Part shown: piece by piece, positions 53,221-62,748 of the stretch
Layout: each line of letters starts with the position of its first letter
Position numbering within the stretch: position 1 is the stretch's first letter
DNA from: DAIOEK01 sp963828285
Lineage (GTDB): Bacteria > Chloroflexota > Anaerolineae > Anaerolineales > Anaerolineaceae
Direction: 5' to 3'
DNA: 64,000 bases
Assembly (NCBI GenBank): GCA_963828285.1
Contig: CAWHEB010000005.1
Location: forward strand, 186,001 to 250,000
Made by a program: the position numbers and the translations under genes
The notes under the pieces: generated by a model
Databases searched by the model: none
What the model was told of the DNA's origin: nothing
The model's input: only the letters and a program-made list of their open reading frames with translations

Positions 53221-53829
53221 TTAGGACTCGTACCGTTTCAGAACGATATCCCAATTTACAATATTCCACCAGCTAGTAAGGTATTCAGCCCTACGGTTCT
53301 GATACTTCAAATAATATGCATGTTCCCAAACATCGACAACAAGGAGAGGTTTCAAGCCATCTGTAAGCGGGCAGTCCTGATTTAGAGATGATACCACAAT
53401 AAGCGTATTATCGGATTTTTTACACAGCCAGGCATATCCACTGCCAAGCCTCCCAAGACCGGTCTTCTCCATTTCTTCTTTGAGTTTTTCAACATCATTA
53501 TAACCAGCGTTGATAATTGCGGTAAGTTTATTTCCAGGTTGATTAGATGCATTGGGTGAGGTCATGTTTTCCCAATACAAATTGTGGTTGTAATAGCCAC
53601 CACCATTGTTTTTGACCAGAGTACGGATGTCTTCTGGTATTTTATCTAGATTTGTTAGTAGCCACTCGATTGATTTTCCACCCAACTCAGGATACTTTTC
53701 CAATGCTTTATTACAGTTTGACAGATAAGTGGCATGGTGTTTGGTATAATGGATTTCAACCGTACGGGCATCAATATATGGTTCAAGAGCATCGAAACCA
53801 TATGGTAGAGACGGTAATTCCATGGACAT
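53221..53829 (-). CDS. sodA: Superoxide dismutase (Mn/Fe family, probably Mn-type)
   Basis: 202 residues from the ATG at 53829, which has GGAGGGA four bases upstream; the upstream frame extension is within the promoter. Metal ligands are in HYTKHHATYLSN, YYNHNLYWEN and DVWEHAYYL. The active-site glutamine is in LNQDCPL, the Mn-type position, while the N-terminal Fe-type position is Gly (NNGGGYYNH). This suggests Mn or cambialistic use. It removes superoxide in the cytoplasm. Ferredoxin follows on the same transcript. Confidence 0.93.
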   Translation of the reverse strand: MSMELPSLPYGFDALEPYIDARTVEIHYTKHHATYLSNCNKALEKYPELGGKSIEWLLTNLDKIPEDIRTLVKNNGGGYYNHNLYWENMTSPNASNQPGNKLTAIINAGYNDVEKLKEEMEKTGLGRLGSGYAWLCKKSDNTLIVVSSLNQDCPLTDGLKPLLVVDVWEHAYYLKYQNRRAEYLTSWWNIVNWDIVLKRYES

Positions 53830-53878
53830 TATTCCCTCCATTTTACGAACATTTAAATGAAAATGTGGATCTGTTAAG

Positions 53879-53907
53879 ATTGTAGTATTGGCTATATTGC
53901 TTGTCAA
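53879..53907 (-). promoter_or_regulatory. Promoter of the sod-ferredoxin unit
   Basis: On the minus strand: TTGACA (53907-53902), 17-bp spacer, TACAAT (53884-53879). Start near 53872, 43 bases before the sod ATG. It covers the first possible start (TTG 53901) of the divergent transporter gene. Confidence 0.75.
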
Positions 53908-53924
53908 GCAGAGGAAAACAAGAA

Positions 53925-54899
53925 TTGCAAGATGAAAAACCAAACCAATCTTTGCAGAATCAAACCATAATTCCTTTTATTGTTTTAGGGATTGGTGTTT
54001 TAAGTGCTTCAACGGGTGCAATTTTCATCCGTTTTGCACAGAACGAACTAGTTTCGCCGTTGGTGATCGCATTTTATAGAATGCTTTTTGCAACGATACT
54101 ACTGCTTCCCTGGATAATACTGAAGTATCTTACTTTTTTCAACCAGATTTCAAAACGGGATGGTTTCTTTTTAGGACTAAACGGATTGTTCCTAGCCTTG
54201 CATTTTGCAGCGTGGATAACCTCGATCGGGTTAACTAGTATAGCAAGCTCAGTAGTACTGGTTTCAACCACCCCAATTTGGGTTGTGCTTGCATCGCGAT
54301 TTTTATTCCATGAAAAGATTTCTCTCGGCGTCATCATTGGGATGGTAATTTCCATTATCGGTGGAATAATTGTGAGTTTTGCAGAAAACTGCTTGATCAC
54401 GAATATCGGATTAGCCTGCTCAAATTTCACAAAAGAATCTGTCGATATCCCTTTGGGAAATCTACTGGCAGTAATTGGGGCGATTATGGCAGCGACTTAC
54501 CTATTACTTGGAAGAAATCTACGCCGGAGTATCCCCTTAGTGCCATATACATTTTTCGTCTATGGATTTGCAGCTTTATTTCTATTAATATTTGTGGTCA
54601 TCACAGAGGTTAGGTCAATTTCTTATATACCTGGGTCTGCTATAGTTTGGTTGATCTTATTGGCAATAATCCCTCAGACCATGGGACATACCAGCTTTAA
54701 TTTTGCATTAGGACACCTGAGTTCAGTCTATGTGTCCATAGCTTTACTGGGTGAACCAATTGCATCCACAATTCTTGGAATTATTATCTTTGATGAAATA
54801 CCGAATCCGATCAAAGTGATCGGGGCTTTACTGATATTAGTTGGATTGGGTTTAGTAATAGTACTAAATAGAGAATCCAAGCTCATCTCTGAGGAATAA
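53925..54899 (+). CDS. EamA/RhaT-family (DMT) transporter
   Basis: About 324 residues from TTG 53925 (GAGG ten bases upstream). Ten hydrophobic helices in two five-helix EamA repeats (first FIVLGIGVLSASTGAIFIRF, second LGNLLAVIGAIMAATYLLLG), with the typical GEPIASTILGIIIFDE and a final helix before a short polar tail. It is likely an exporter of amino acids or metabolites, or an uptake permease; the substrate cannot be inferred. It is convergent with malQ and overlaps its end by 17 bases. Confidence 0.85.
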   Translation: MQDEKPNQSLQNQTIIPFIVLGIGVLSASTGAIFIRFAQNELVSPLVIAFYRMLFATILLLPWIILKYLTFFNQISKRDGFFLGLNGLFLALHFAAWITSIGLTSIASSVVLVSTTPIWVVLASRFLFHEKISLGVIIGMVISIIGGIIVSFAENCLITNIGLACSNFTKESVDIPLGNLLAVIGAIMAATYLLLGRNLRRSIPLVPYTFFVYGFAALFLLIFVVITEVRSISYIPGSAIVWLILLAIIPQTMGHTSFNFALGHLSSVYVSIALLGEPIASTILGIIIFDEIPNPIKVIGALLILVGLGLVIVLNRESKLISEE

Positions 54900-56388
54900 C
54901 GGTACGACCATAGATACGATTTAGCTCTAATATTTGAGCAGATAATTGTTCCGAGAAATCCTGCTCCAGCATCCGCCATTCCCAATTACCAGAAGGCCGT
55001 CCTGGATAATTCATTCGAGCTGAATTATCCAACCTTAGAAAATCTTGCATGGATGCCAGGCTAAAATTAGATACCGAGCTCCAGACACCGCGGATCATAT
55101 CCCAGGCAATATCTTCGCCATCCGTATTCAGATACTCGTTACAATACTTCTTTTCCTGCTCTGTAGCAGAGTGATACCAACTTATTGATGTGTCATTATC
55201 GTGGGTACCAGTATATGCTACACAGTTTTGAGAGTAGTTGTGGGGTAAGAAAGGTTCAGTCGCATCAGTTCCAAATGAAAATTGAAGGATTTTCATACCA
55301 GGGAAGTTATACTGATCCCTAAGATCGACAACATCCTGCGTAATTCGGCCAAGGTCTTCTGCGATGATGGGTACATCTCCCAACCTATCTTTCAGAGCAT
55401 CAAATAGTTCTGTACCTGGACTAACCTGCCAATGACCTCGCTCGGCAGTTGGATCTCCAAATTTTACTTCCCACGCTGCAGCAAATCCTCTAAAGTGATC
55501 CAATCTGATCATATCCACCATTTCAAGGCAGGAAGAGATCCGTTTTGACCACCATTCGAAATTGTCTTTTCGATGCGTATCCCAGTCATAATGTGGATTT
55601 CCCCACAATTGTCCAGTTGGAGAGAAATAATCTGGAGGTACTCCAGCGACAACGACCGGATAACCGAACTGGTCCAATTTGAACAAGCTGCGATTAGCCC
55701 AAGCATCAGAGCTATCGTGAGAAATAAATATTGGTATATCACCAATCAATTTGATCCCTTTCTGATTGGTGAATTCCTTTAAAGCGAACCATTGCCGGAA
55801 GAAGAGAAATTGAAAAAAAATATGGCGTTCATATTCCTGATGGTGATTTTTGATAAAGTCGTTTACAGCTTCAGGTTTGCATGCACTTAATTCACGAGGC
55901 CATTCGACCCAGGATACTCCGCCAAATTCATCTTTGATGGTTCGAAAAGCGGCATAATCAACCAACCAGTCTTCTTGTTCGCGCAAGAATCGGTCAAATT
56001 CATTCTGTATACTGGTAGGTTTTAATTGCTTGAAATGATCGAATGCTCGATCCAAGAGAAGTGTTTTCCAAAATATTGCTTTGCCATAATCTATTTTATG
56101 AGGATTAAAATCTGGTCGGTCAAGTAAATCTTCCGGTTTAAGCAATCCTTCATCAATTAATATAGCAGGACTTACTAGTAGCGGATTTCCTGCAAAAGCA
56201 GAAAAGCATTGGTAAGGAGAATCTCCATATCCGGTTGGTCCAAGTGGAAGGACTTGCCAAAGACCGAATCCAAATTCAGCAAGGAAATCTACCCATGCGT
56301 AGGCTTCAGGACCTAGATCGCCAATTCCATCGGGTCCCGGCAAACTAGTTGGGTGTAGCAATATTCCTGAAGAACGATTAAACTTCAT
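54883..56388 (-). CDS. malQ: 4-alpha-glucanotransferase (amylomaltase)
   Basis: 501 residues from the ATG at 56388, with GAGG seven bases upstream; it overlaps the glgC end by 11 bases. GH77 signatures: SSGILLHPTSLPGPDGIGDL, WQVLPLGPTGYGDSPYQC, nucleophile Asp in MIRLDHFRGF, acid Glu in IIAEDLG and Asp in YTGTHDNDTS. It rearranges maltodextrins and, with the glycogen genes upstream, adjusts branch substrates. It is the last gene of the glgA-glgC-malQ unit. Confidence 0.96.
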   Translation of the reverse strand: MKFNRSSGILLHPTSLPGPDGIGDLGPEAYAWVDFLAEFGFGLWQVLPLGPTGYGDSPYQCFSAFAGNPLLVSPAILIDEGLLKPEDLLDRPDFNPHKIDYGKAIFWKTLLLDRAFDHFKQLKPTSIQNEFDRFLREQEDWLVDYAAFRTIKDEFGGVSWVEWPRELSACKPEAVNDFIKNHHQEYERHIFFQFLFFRQWFALKEFTNQKGIKLIGDIPIFISHDSSDAWANRSLFKLDQFGYPVVVAGVPPDYFSPTGQLWGNPHYDWDTHRKDNFEWWSKRISSCLEMVDMIRLDHFRGFAAAWEVKFGDPTAERGHWQVSPGTELFDALKDRLGDVPIIAEDLGRITQDVVDLRDQYNFPGMKILQFSFGTDATEPFLPHNYSQNCVAYTGTHDNDTSISWYHSATEQEKKYCNEYLNTDGEDIAWDMIRGVWSSVSNFSLASMQDFLRLDNSARMNYPGRPSGNWEWRMLEQDFSEQLSAQILELNRIYGRTVIPQR

Positions 56389-57640
56389 TTGGGAGCCTCT
56401 TGGTTTGAATAATTTGATCTTTTTGAATATGCAAGCTATCGAAGTCACTTGGGATCACTTCTGTTTCTACAATTGCTCCAGCATCAATGACCAAGTATGG
56501 AGGTAGTACACATCCCTTCCCAATGGTGGTCAAAATCGGTTTGGAATTCTTAAGTGGTGCCCCGATCTTTGTATCGTGATCAATTAGTACTCGTTTATCA
56601 ATTATTGCACAATCGATCACACAATTTTCTCCAATAATTGTATCAGTGAGAATAATCGAATTCCGAACTTTAGATCCCTTTTTAACTGTAACTCCAGGGG
56701 ATAGAACAGAATTGATGATCTCGGTATCATTTTGGATTACACATCCGTCTGAGACCATACTATTTCTAATTGTTGCATTCTGTGAATGATATGCTGGCGG
56801 ACGCTCCTCGGTTCGAGTATGAATTACCCATGATCGATTGTTCAATTGAATGGGAGGAGTATCCTGTAATAGATCCATGTGGGCTTGCCAGTAGCTTACC
56901 ATCGTCCCAACATCCACCCAGTATCCACTGTATGGATAAGCGAAAACCCGGTAATCCTCTTGTACCATCTTTGGAATGATATCTTTACCGAAATCATGGC
57001 TGGAATCTGCCCGGGTGTGGTCTTCCCATAATACTTTGTCGAGGATATCGGCGTTGAATAAATATACTCCCATATTTGCAAGGTTGGATGGGGGATTTTG
57101 TGGTTTTTCAAGAAAATCACTTACCTGATAATTTTCCTTTACCTGGACGATCCCAAAGCGGGTTGCGTCTGCCATGGAAACCCGGATCGTTGCCATAGTT
57201 AGATCAGCGTGGTGATCCAGATGGAAGGTGATCAATGGCTCATAATCCATGGCATATATATGATCACCTGACAAAATCATTACCAGATCAGGATGACTAT
57301 GCTTGATAAAAGTATAGTTCTGCTGAATGGCATCTGCTGTACCGGTGAACCAGTCTGATGAACGTCTCGCTTTATAGGGTTGATAAATCCGGATACCTCC
57401 TGAAAAATCTCGGTTCAGATCCCAAGGACCACCGGCACCAATATGTTCAATTAATGAATGTGGTCGGTATTGGGCGATGATCATCACGTCATATAAGTCT
57501 GAATTAACACAATTCGATAGAGTGAAGTCGATAATTCGGTATTTCCCGGCAAAAGGAACAGCAGGCTTAGTTCGCTTTGCCGTTAGTATTCCTAATCTTG
57601 AGCCTTCCCCACCAGCTAAGATTACCACTCTAGTTTTCAT
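56378..57640 (-). CDS. glgC: Glucose-1-phosphate adenylyltransferase
   Basis: 420 residues. Nucleotide loop GGEGSRLG, KRTKPAVPFAGKYRIIDF, the catalytic ILSGDHIYAMDY, FLEKPQNPP and VDVGTMVSYWQAHMDL, then the left-handed beta-helix (~300-410: IRNSMVSDGCVIQNDTEIIN). It makes ADP-glucose for glycogen synthesis. The start overlaps the glgA end by 11 bases. Confidence 0.96.
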   Translation of the reverse strand: MKTRVVILAGGEGSRLGILTAKRTKPAVPFAGKYRIIDFTLSNCVNSDLYDVMIIAQYRPHSLIEHIGAGGPWDLNRDFSGGIRIYQPYKARRSSDWFTGTADAIQQNYTFIKHSHPDLVMILSGDHIYAMDYEPLITFHLDHHADLTMATIRVSMADATRFGIVQVKENYQVSDFLEKPQNPPSNLANMGVYLFNADILDKVLWEDHTRADSSHDFGKDIIPKMVQEDYRVFAYPYSGYWVDVGTMVSYWQAHMDLLQDTPPIQLNNRSWVIHTRTEERPPAYHSQNATIRNSMVSDGCVIQNDTEIINSVLSPGVTVKKGSKVRNSIILTDTIIGENCVIDCAIIDKRVLIDHDTKIGAPLKNSKPILTTIGKGCVLPPYLVIDAGAIVETEVIPSDFDSLHIQKDQIIQTKRLPNEV

Positions 57641-59138
57641 GTGATTTCTTCTCCAAGTCTACCGATTTTTCTTTCTTCATTCCAGTAAGGTTTACATACT
57701 CTTGAATATATTTTAATGCTGAAGATTGCCATGAAAAGTTTTGTTCCATCGCGTTCGTCTTAATTTTCAGCCATACAGGTTGGTTTGAATAGTCATTCAG
57801 AGCAAATTCCAAAGATTGAGAGAAATCCTGGGCAGACTTCCCTTCGAAAAGATAACCGGTGCCTGGGTTGCCTGGTCGAGTCGCAAGGATCGTATCTTTC
57901 AGACCACCTGTGGATCTGGCGACAGGAATGGTTCCATATCGCATTGAGATCATCTGGGATATTCCGCATGGTTCATACAGGGATGGCATTAAAAATATAT
58001 CACTACCCGCATAAATCTTGTGGGCCATTTCTGAATGAAAACCGATAATAGTTTTTATCCTACCAGGATGTCGATTTGCCAGTGCAGACGCTCTTGATTG
58101 AATTTGTGCATCCCCTGTACCAAGAATGACCAGCTGCCAGGGTTGATCGATAAGAGATTCAACTCCTTCAATTACAATGTCCAACCCTTTTTGATGATCC
58201 ATTCGGGATACAAATCCAAGGAGCGGGATCGCAATATTTTGAGTTAGTCCAAGAGAATCTTGCAGCGAACCTTTGTTACGTATTTTCTTTTCCAGATTAA
58301 ATTGATCATATTCTAGATCAATAAAGGGATCTTTTGCCGGGTTCCATAAATCGGTATCGATACCATTGATGATTCCGATCACATTTTTGCTTCTGCTTTG
58401 AAGGAGTCTTTCCAAGCCGCAGCCAAAATCAGATGTTTGAATTTCCTGGGCATAGCCGGGTGAAACTGCAATGATCTTGTCCACAACAGCCAATCCCATA
58501 GGTAATGGTAGACTTGCAGCCCAGGATGGCAATAATCCATAAGGATATTGCGGGATTCCATAAGCTGATAAGCATGACTGGCATCCCTGCCCCATATATG
58601 GCAAGTTATGAATTGATAAAATTGTCTTGACTCCATTTTTTCTAAAAGCGGGCAAGGCTTTCAGCGCATACACAGTTATTGCTGTATGCCAATCGTTTGC
58701 GTGGTAAATATCCGGATTCCAGCCAATATGATCCGGTAGTAGTAAACACGCCAATGAAAAAAAGATGAACTTATTTGCATCTACTAAAGAATTTGTTGAA
58801 TAAACCCCATCGGAATTAGCGATGGGTGCACCATCAATAAAGTAGATTGGAATTCCTTTAAGTTTAGATTCATAAAAAGTGACTTGTTCATTGGTCTCAC
58901 CGCTTTCCAGAATAGTATTACCCAGATTGGTTAAGTCTGGTATCAAATGGCGGAGCGGTGGATGTAACGGGATCACCACCCGAACATCAATTTCGACTGG
59001 TGATTCTGGCAACTGTGAAGTTTCGGTTATTGCTGGTGGCAAAGATCCGGCAACATCTCCTAATCCACCAATTTTTACAAACGGATCAGCCTCAGCTATG
59101 CAAAACAGGACATTTATCTTCTTTTTCAGAGGTACCAT
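57630..59138 (-). CDS. glgA: Glycogen synthase (ADP-glucose)
   Basis: 502 residues. GT5 fold: the N-terminal substrate loop KIGGLGDVAGSLPPA, HANDWHTA and ILSIHNLPYMGQG, then the C-terminal KGLDIVIEG, LMPSLYEPCGISQMISMRYG and STGGLKDTI. It extends alpha-1,4-glucan chains. The start lies five bases after the amidohydrolase-CYTH stop with no visible Shine-Dalgarno, so translation is probably coupled. The branching enzyme glgB is absent from the window. Confidence 0.95.
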   Translation of the reverse strand: MVPLKKKINVLFCIAEADPFVKIGGLGDVAGSLPPAITETSQLPESPVEIDVRVVIPLHPPLRHLIPDLTNLGNTILESGETNEQVTFYESKLKGIPIYFIDGAPIANSDGVYSTNSLVDANKFIFFSLACLLLPDHIGWNPDIYHANDWHTAITVYALKALPAFRKNGVKTILSIHNLPYMGQGCQSCLSAYGIPQYPYGLLPSWAASLPLPMGLAVVDKIIAVSPGYAQEIQTSDFGCGLERLLQSRSKNVIGIINGIDTDLWNPAKDPFIDLEYDQFNLEKKIRNKGSLQDSLGLTQNIAIPLLGFVSRMDHQKGLDIVIEGVESLIDQPWQLVILGTGDAQIQSRASALANRHPGRIKTIIGFHSEMAHKIYAGSDIFLMPSLYEPCGISQMISMRYGTIPVARSTGGLKDTILATRPGNPGTGYLFEGKSAQDFSQSLEFALNDYSNQPVWLKIKTNAMEQNFSWQSSALKYIQEYVNLTGMKKEKSVDLEKKSHEN

Positions 59139-59143
59139 AATAT

Positions 59144-61120
59144 TTACGACTTTTCGATAAACTCGATATAGTCTGATTTTACAGGTTCAGTACAGCATTT
59201 TACTAACACACCAAGTAATTCCTCCACTTTTTTAGCTTTTATATCAGCATCCTGCCTACTCCAGGTACGACTTTTTATCTCAAGGAAATTGCCCTGAACA
59301 GGTTTAATGAGGGAATCAACATTAATGTAGAATTCAGTACCTTGATAGAGGACACGGTATCGCAAACGGATTTTCTCCACTTCCATTTCTGATATCGGTT
59401 TAAAGTATTCACGGTAGAACCGTAAGCTTTGCGATGCTGGTGCAATATATCGACTTCGGGAAAGTGCGATGTTTTCACTGATATCCTCCTCGCGAGAAGG
59501 ACCGATTAGCGTCAATCGAAAACGAGTATTTTCCACTTTATCTTCTTGCCCAATGAAATCATCCTCTCTATAACGTAAACGATCTTTTTCGGGATCGGAA
59601 AAACTAAAGTATGTATCATATTCGTGATATTTACGTTTTCTTATAATCTCAATATCTGGATGATCGAGTGCTGCAACTACTTCTTCGGGCTTTTCGATTT
59701 GGACTTTCATTTGGACTTCAAAGCTTTCTACTTCTGATGCACCCCCAATAGCAATCAGTTTAGATAGGATTGATTTTTCTCGGACAAATAGGAATTTGTC
59801 AATTTTTCTAGCATATTCGCGAGCACCGTCAAGCATCTCTGATTCGTTAAGAGTAAGCAGCTGGTGGTCGCGCATCAAGAATTTGCCATTCACCATAACA
59901 TCGGTAACATCCGTGGCTTTCGATGCATAAACGATTTGCGCATAGATTCCATTCGAATCCCGTTCGAATCTCGGAGAATTATGTACAGGTGAAATATCAA
60001 TAAGTATTAAATCAGCTCGTTTACCTGGTTCCAATGATCCGGTAATATGCCCTATATGCATGGCGCAAGCACCGACGCGAGTTGCCATTGAAAGGACAGT
60101 TTTAGCTGGTAGAGCAGTCGGATCGCCAGTGGTACCTTTAGCAAGAAATGCCGCCAGCCTCATTTCTTCAAACATATCCAAATCATTATTTGAGGCAGGG
60201 CCATCTGTCCCAATACCTACATTCAAACCAACTTCCAACATTTTCTTGACCGGGGCTGCACCAGAGGCGAGCTTCATGTTAGATGATGGATTATGAGATA
60301 TCCCTGCATTCAAGTGTAGCATTGTACGCATCTCACCTTCATCAATATGAACACAATGTGCAGCTAGAACTTTCGCTTCAAATAACCCCTGTTTTTTTAC
60401 ATATGGGATTACCGGCATACCCTGTTCGTTGCGCATATTCTCAACTTCGAGAGATGTTTCAGAAAGGTGCGTGTGTAAAGGAACGTCAAATTCAGCTGCA
60501 AGCATTCCACATGCTTTAAGTATTTCGGCTGTGCAGGTATAAGGTGCATGTGGCGATACAGCAGGAACAACCAATGGGTGGTCCTTCCAACGGATTATGA
60601 AATCACGAGCCAAGGCGAGGGATTCTTCGAAGGATTGGGCATCAGGGGTTGGGAATTTCAACACCGTTTGTCCTAATAGTCCGCGCATACCAGCATCGGC
60701 AGTCGCTTTGGCTACATCTTCCTCAAAATAATACATATCCGCAAAGCTCGTAATACCGCTTCGGATCATTTCTGCACAACCGATCATTGTTCCCAGACGG
60801 ACAAAATCCGGTGAGACAAATTCTCGTTCTACTGGCATCATATATCCCATCAGCCAAACATCTAGGCGAAGATCATCAGCCAATCCTCGCAGGAGGGTCA
60901 TTGGTACATGGGTGTGTGCATTTACCAACCCTGGAGTAAGTACTTTTCCTTTTCCGTCTATTAATTGTTTGGGATGATATTCCTTTACAAGGTCTTCTTC
61001 GTTGCCAATAGCTGTGATCGAATCTCCGGTTATAGCAACAGCCCCTTTTCGGAATTGATGAAATTCTTCATCCATTGTTAAGACATGAACATTTGTTATC
61101 AAAATATCAATTGTTTGCAT
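59144..61120 (-). CDS. Amidohydrolase (MtaD/SsnA-type) fused to a CYTH domain
   Basis: 658 residues from the ATG at 61120 (GAGG eight bases upstream). Residues ~1-450 are a metal-dependent deaminase of the SAH/MTA type: VNAHTHVPMTLLRG, LHTHLSETSLEVE, AAHCVHID and GTDGPASNNDLDMFEEMR with the metal Asp. Residues ~464-658 form a CYTH-like triphosphate tunnel domain with alternating basic and acidic strands (EVQMKVQI, a degenerate ExExK start; RLRYRED; RFRLTLIGP; KIRLRYRVLYQG; FLEIKSRTWS). Both parts are in one continuous frame. The first probably deaminates an adenosine derivative; the second may bind a nucleotide or polyphosphate. This architecture is unfamiliar to me. Confidence 0.88.
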   Translation of the reverse strand: MQTIDILITNVHVLTMDEEFHQFRKGAVAITGDSITAIGNEEDLVKEYHPKQLIDGKGKVLTPGLVNAHTHVPMTLLRGLADDLRLDVWLMGYMMPVEREFVSPDFVRLGTMIGCAEMIRSGITSFADMYYFEEDVAKATADAGMRGLLGQTVLKFPTPDAQSFEESLALARDFIIRWKDHPLVVPAVSPHAPYTCTAEILKACGMLAAEFDVPLHTHLSETSLEVENMRNEQGMPVIPYVKKQGLFEAKVLAAHCVHIDEGEMRTMLHLNAGISHNPSSNMKLASGAAPVKKMLEVGLNVGIGTDGPASNNDLDMFEEMRLAAFLAKGTTGDPTALPAKTVLSMATRVGACAMHIGHITGSLEPGKRADLILIDISPVHNSPRFERDSNGIYAQIVYASKATDVTDVMVNGKFLMRDHQLLTLNESEMLDGAREYARKIDKFLFVREKSILSKLIAIGGASEVESFEVQMKVQIEKPEEVVAALDHPDIEIIRKRKYHEYDTYFSFSDPEKDRLRYREDDFIGQEDKVENTRFRLTLIGPSREEDISENIALSRSRYIAPASQSLRFYREYFKPISEMEVEKIRLRYRVLYQGTEFYINVDSLIKPVQGNFLEIKSRTWSRQDADIKAKKVEELLGVLVKCCTEPVKSDYIEFIEKS

Positions 61121-61130
61121 AGTTATATCC

Positions 61131-62267
61131 TCATAGGTCATTCATGTGGTCTTGAATCGTCCGTCGCATGGAATCAAGAATAATATTGATCGCCCAAGTT
61201 GATGCATTTTCGGGTGGACCTGCAAATTTTCGATTGATTTTTTCCTGATGTTTCTTTGAAAGGAAGGTAATATCCAATTCAATCGGATGTTGATCAAAAT
61301 TAACCCGGGTAATCCATTGTACACGTGCATTTGATAGTGTACATGCATCCTGATGAGAATTTTCTTCGTAAATAGATAAATTTTTGGGCAAAATATTAGC
61401 AAATGCTCGGGTTACTCCTCCATCCAAGCCCGTGGATATTATTGCACATGGATAATTCGTTTCATTTACCAATTTCGAGACCACTCCTGATAAGGTCATC
61501 TGATCATATCCAAAGATATGTTGGTCAAGTGCCGGTTTTAGTTTTTCTATTAAATTGTTGATCATCTCATCTGCATGAGAAATCGTTTCAGACTTTGCCG
61601 CAACCCGAATATCAATTACTCCGTTTTTTGCCAATAATCCAACAGTTGGGTTAGAAAGGGTCTCAAATTTGCCAATCAATTCATCTACTTGAGCTTCACC
61701 GATACCACTTAGATGAATCGTTCGGCTTCGGATGACCTCATGCAGGTTCCACCTTTGTTGTAGGAAAGATAGTACGAAAGATTGCATCAAGTATTCCATC
61801 TCTTTCGGTACTCCAGGTAAACAGATAACAGTTTTTTTATCTATCTCAAGACAAATACCCGGTGCAGTGCCTACAGGATTGTGTATCAGGTCAGCTTTGG
61901 CGGGTAGGTAAGCCTGCCTTTTGTTGTTTTCGGGAGGTATACGATTGATTTTGTGGAAATAAGATTGAATTTCATCCCAACATTCAGGGTGAAATTCCAA
62001 CGGTAAATTGAATGCATCAGCAACGGCCTGTCGGGTTGGATCGTCCACAGTCGGGCCGAGTCCGCCAGTGATTATTAGAATATCCGCACGAGAAATGATC
62101 TCACGTATGATTTTACTTATTCGGGAAACATTGTCGCCAACTGTTTGGGTTCGGAAAAGATCGATTCCAACGTTCATTAACGTCCGCGCAATATATGCCG
62201 TATTTGTATCCTGGATCTCCCCCAGCAGAATTTCGGTACCTATTGTAAGTATCTCAGCAGTGGGCAT
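61131..62267 (-). CDS. cinA: CinA-family competence/damage-inducible protein
   Basis: 378 residues from the ATG at 62267 (GGTGG about eight bases upstream; the frame also opens at 62294). The N-terminal MoCF-type domain (~1-170) is typical: ILTIGTEILLGEIQDTN, LIITGGLGPTVDD and VICLPGVPKEM. The C-terminal region normally holds the NMN deamidase motif AESCTGG; here CAIISTGLDGGVTRAF takes its place, so deamidase activity is doubtful. It starts the cinA to malQ minus-strand operon. Confidence 0.87.
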   Translation of the reverse strand: MPTAEILTIGTEILLGEIQDTNTAYIARTLMNVGIDLFRTQTVGDNVSRISKIIREIISRADILIITGGLGPTVDDPTRQAVADAFNLPLEFHPECWDEIQSYFHKINRIPPENNKRQAYLPAKADLIHNPVGTAPGICLEIDKKTVICLPGVPKEMEYLMQSFVLSFLQQRWNLHEVIRSRTIHLSGIGEAQVDELIGKFETLSNPTVGLLAKNGVIDIRVAAKSETISHADEMINNLIEKLKPALDQHIFGYDQMTLSGVVSKLVNETNYPCAIISTGLDGGVTRAFANILPKNLSIYEENSHQDACTLSNARVQWITRVNFDQHPIELDITFLSKKHQEKINRKFAGPPENASTWAINIILDSMRRTIQDHMNDL

Positions 62268-62331
62268 AGTTAATCCACCAGACGTTTCATTCATTTTATC
62301 ATCGAAAGCAAATGGTTGGTAAAATGGAGAA

Positions 62332-62748
62332 GTGAAAAAACAACCTTTGGAACCATATGCTGATCTAACGACTTCTAAAAAGGTCAGCCATAATATTCAA
62401 GTGGGCAGATGGGGTGAAGACCTTGCTACTAATTATTTGAAGAATAAAGGTTATGAGATATTGGATCGAAATGTCCATACACCATATGGTGAGTTGGATA
62501 TTATTTGTTCGAAAAATGGCATGATTATTTTTGTGGAAGTAAAAACACGAACAAATATTGAACTTGGGTATCCAGAAGCTGGATTAACAAAAGTGAAAAT
62601 ATCGCATCTGATTCAAGCCTGTGAAGAATATCTTATGCTCCATCCTAACCTGCCAGAGGAATGGTCAATCGATCTTATAGCTATCATTGGAAAGCCGGGG
62701 ATAAGTTATCCGAATATTGAACATTTTGAGAATGTTGCCAATGGTTGA
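62332..62748 (+). CDS. yraN: YraN family protein (UPF0102), restriction-endonuclease-like fold
   Basis: 138 residues from GTG 62332; GGAG lies only two bases upstream, so the start may be wrong (an internal GTG at 62401 is possible). GRWGEDLATNYLKNKGYEIL, GELDIICSKNG and FVEVKTR hold the conserved D-ExK nuclease residues of the family. The role is unclear, probably nucleic acid processing. It overlaps miaA by eight bases. Confidence 0.9.
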   Translation: MKKQPLEPYADLTTSKKVSHNIQVGRWGEDLATNYLKNKGYEILDRNVHTPYGELDIICSKNGMIIFVEVKTRTNIELGYPEAGLTKVKISHLIQACEEYLMLHPNLPEEWSIDLIAIIGKPGISYPNIEHFENVANG

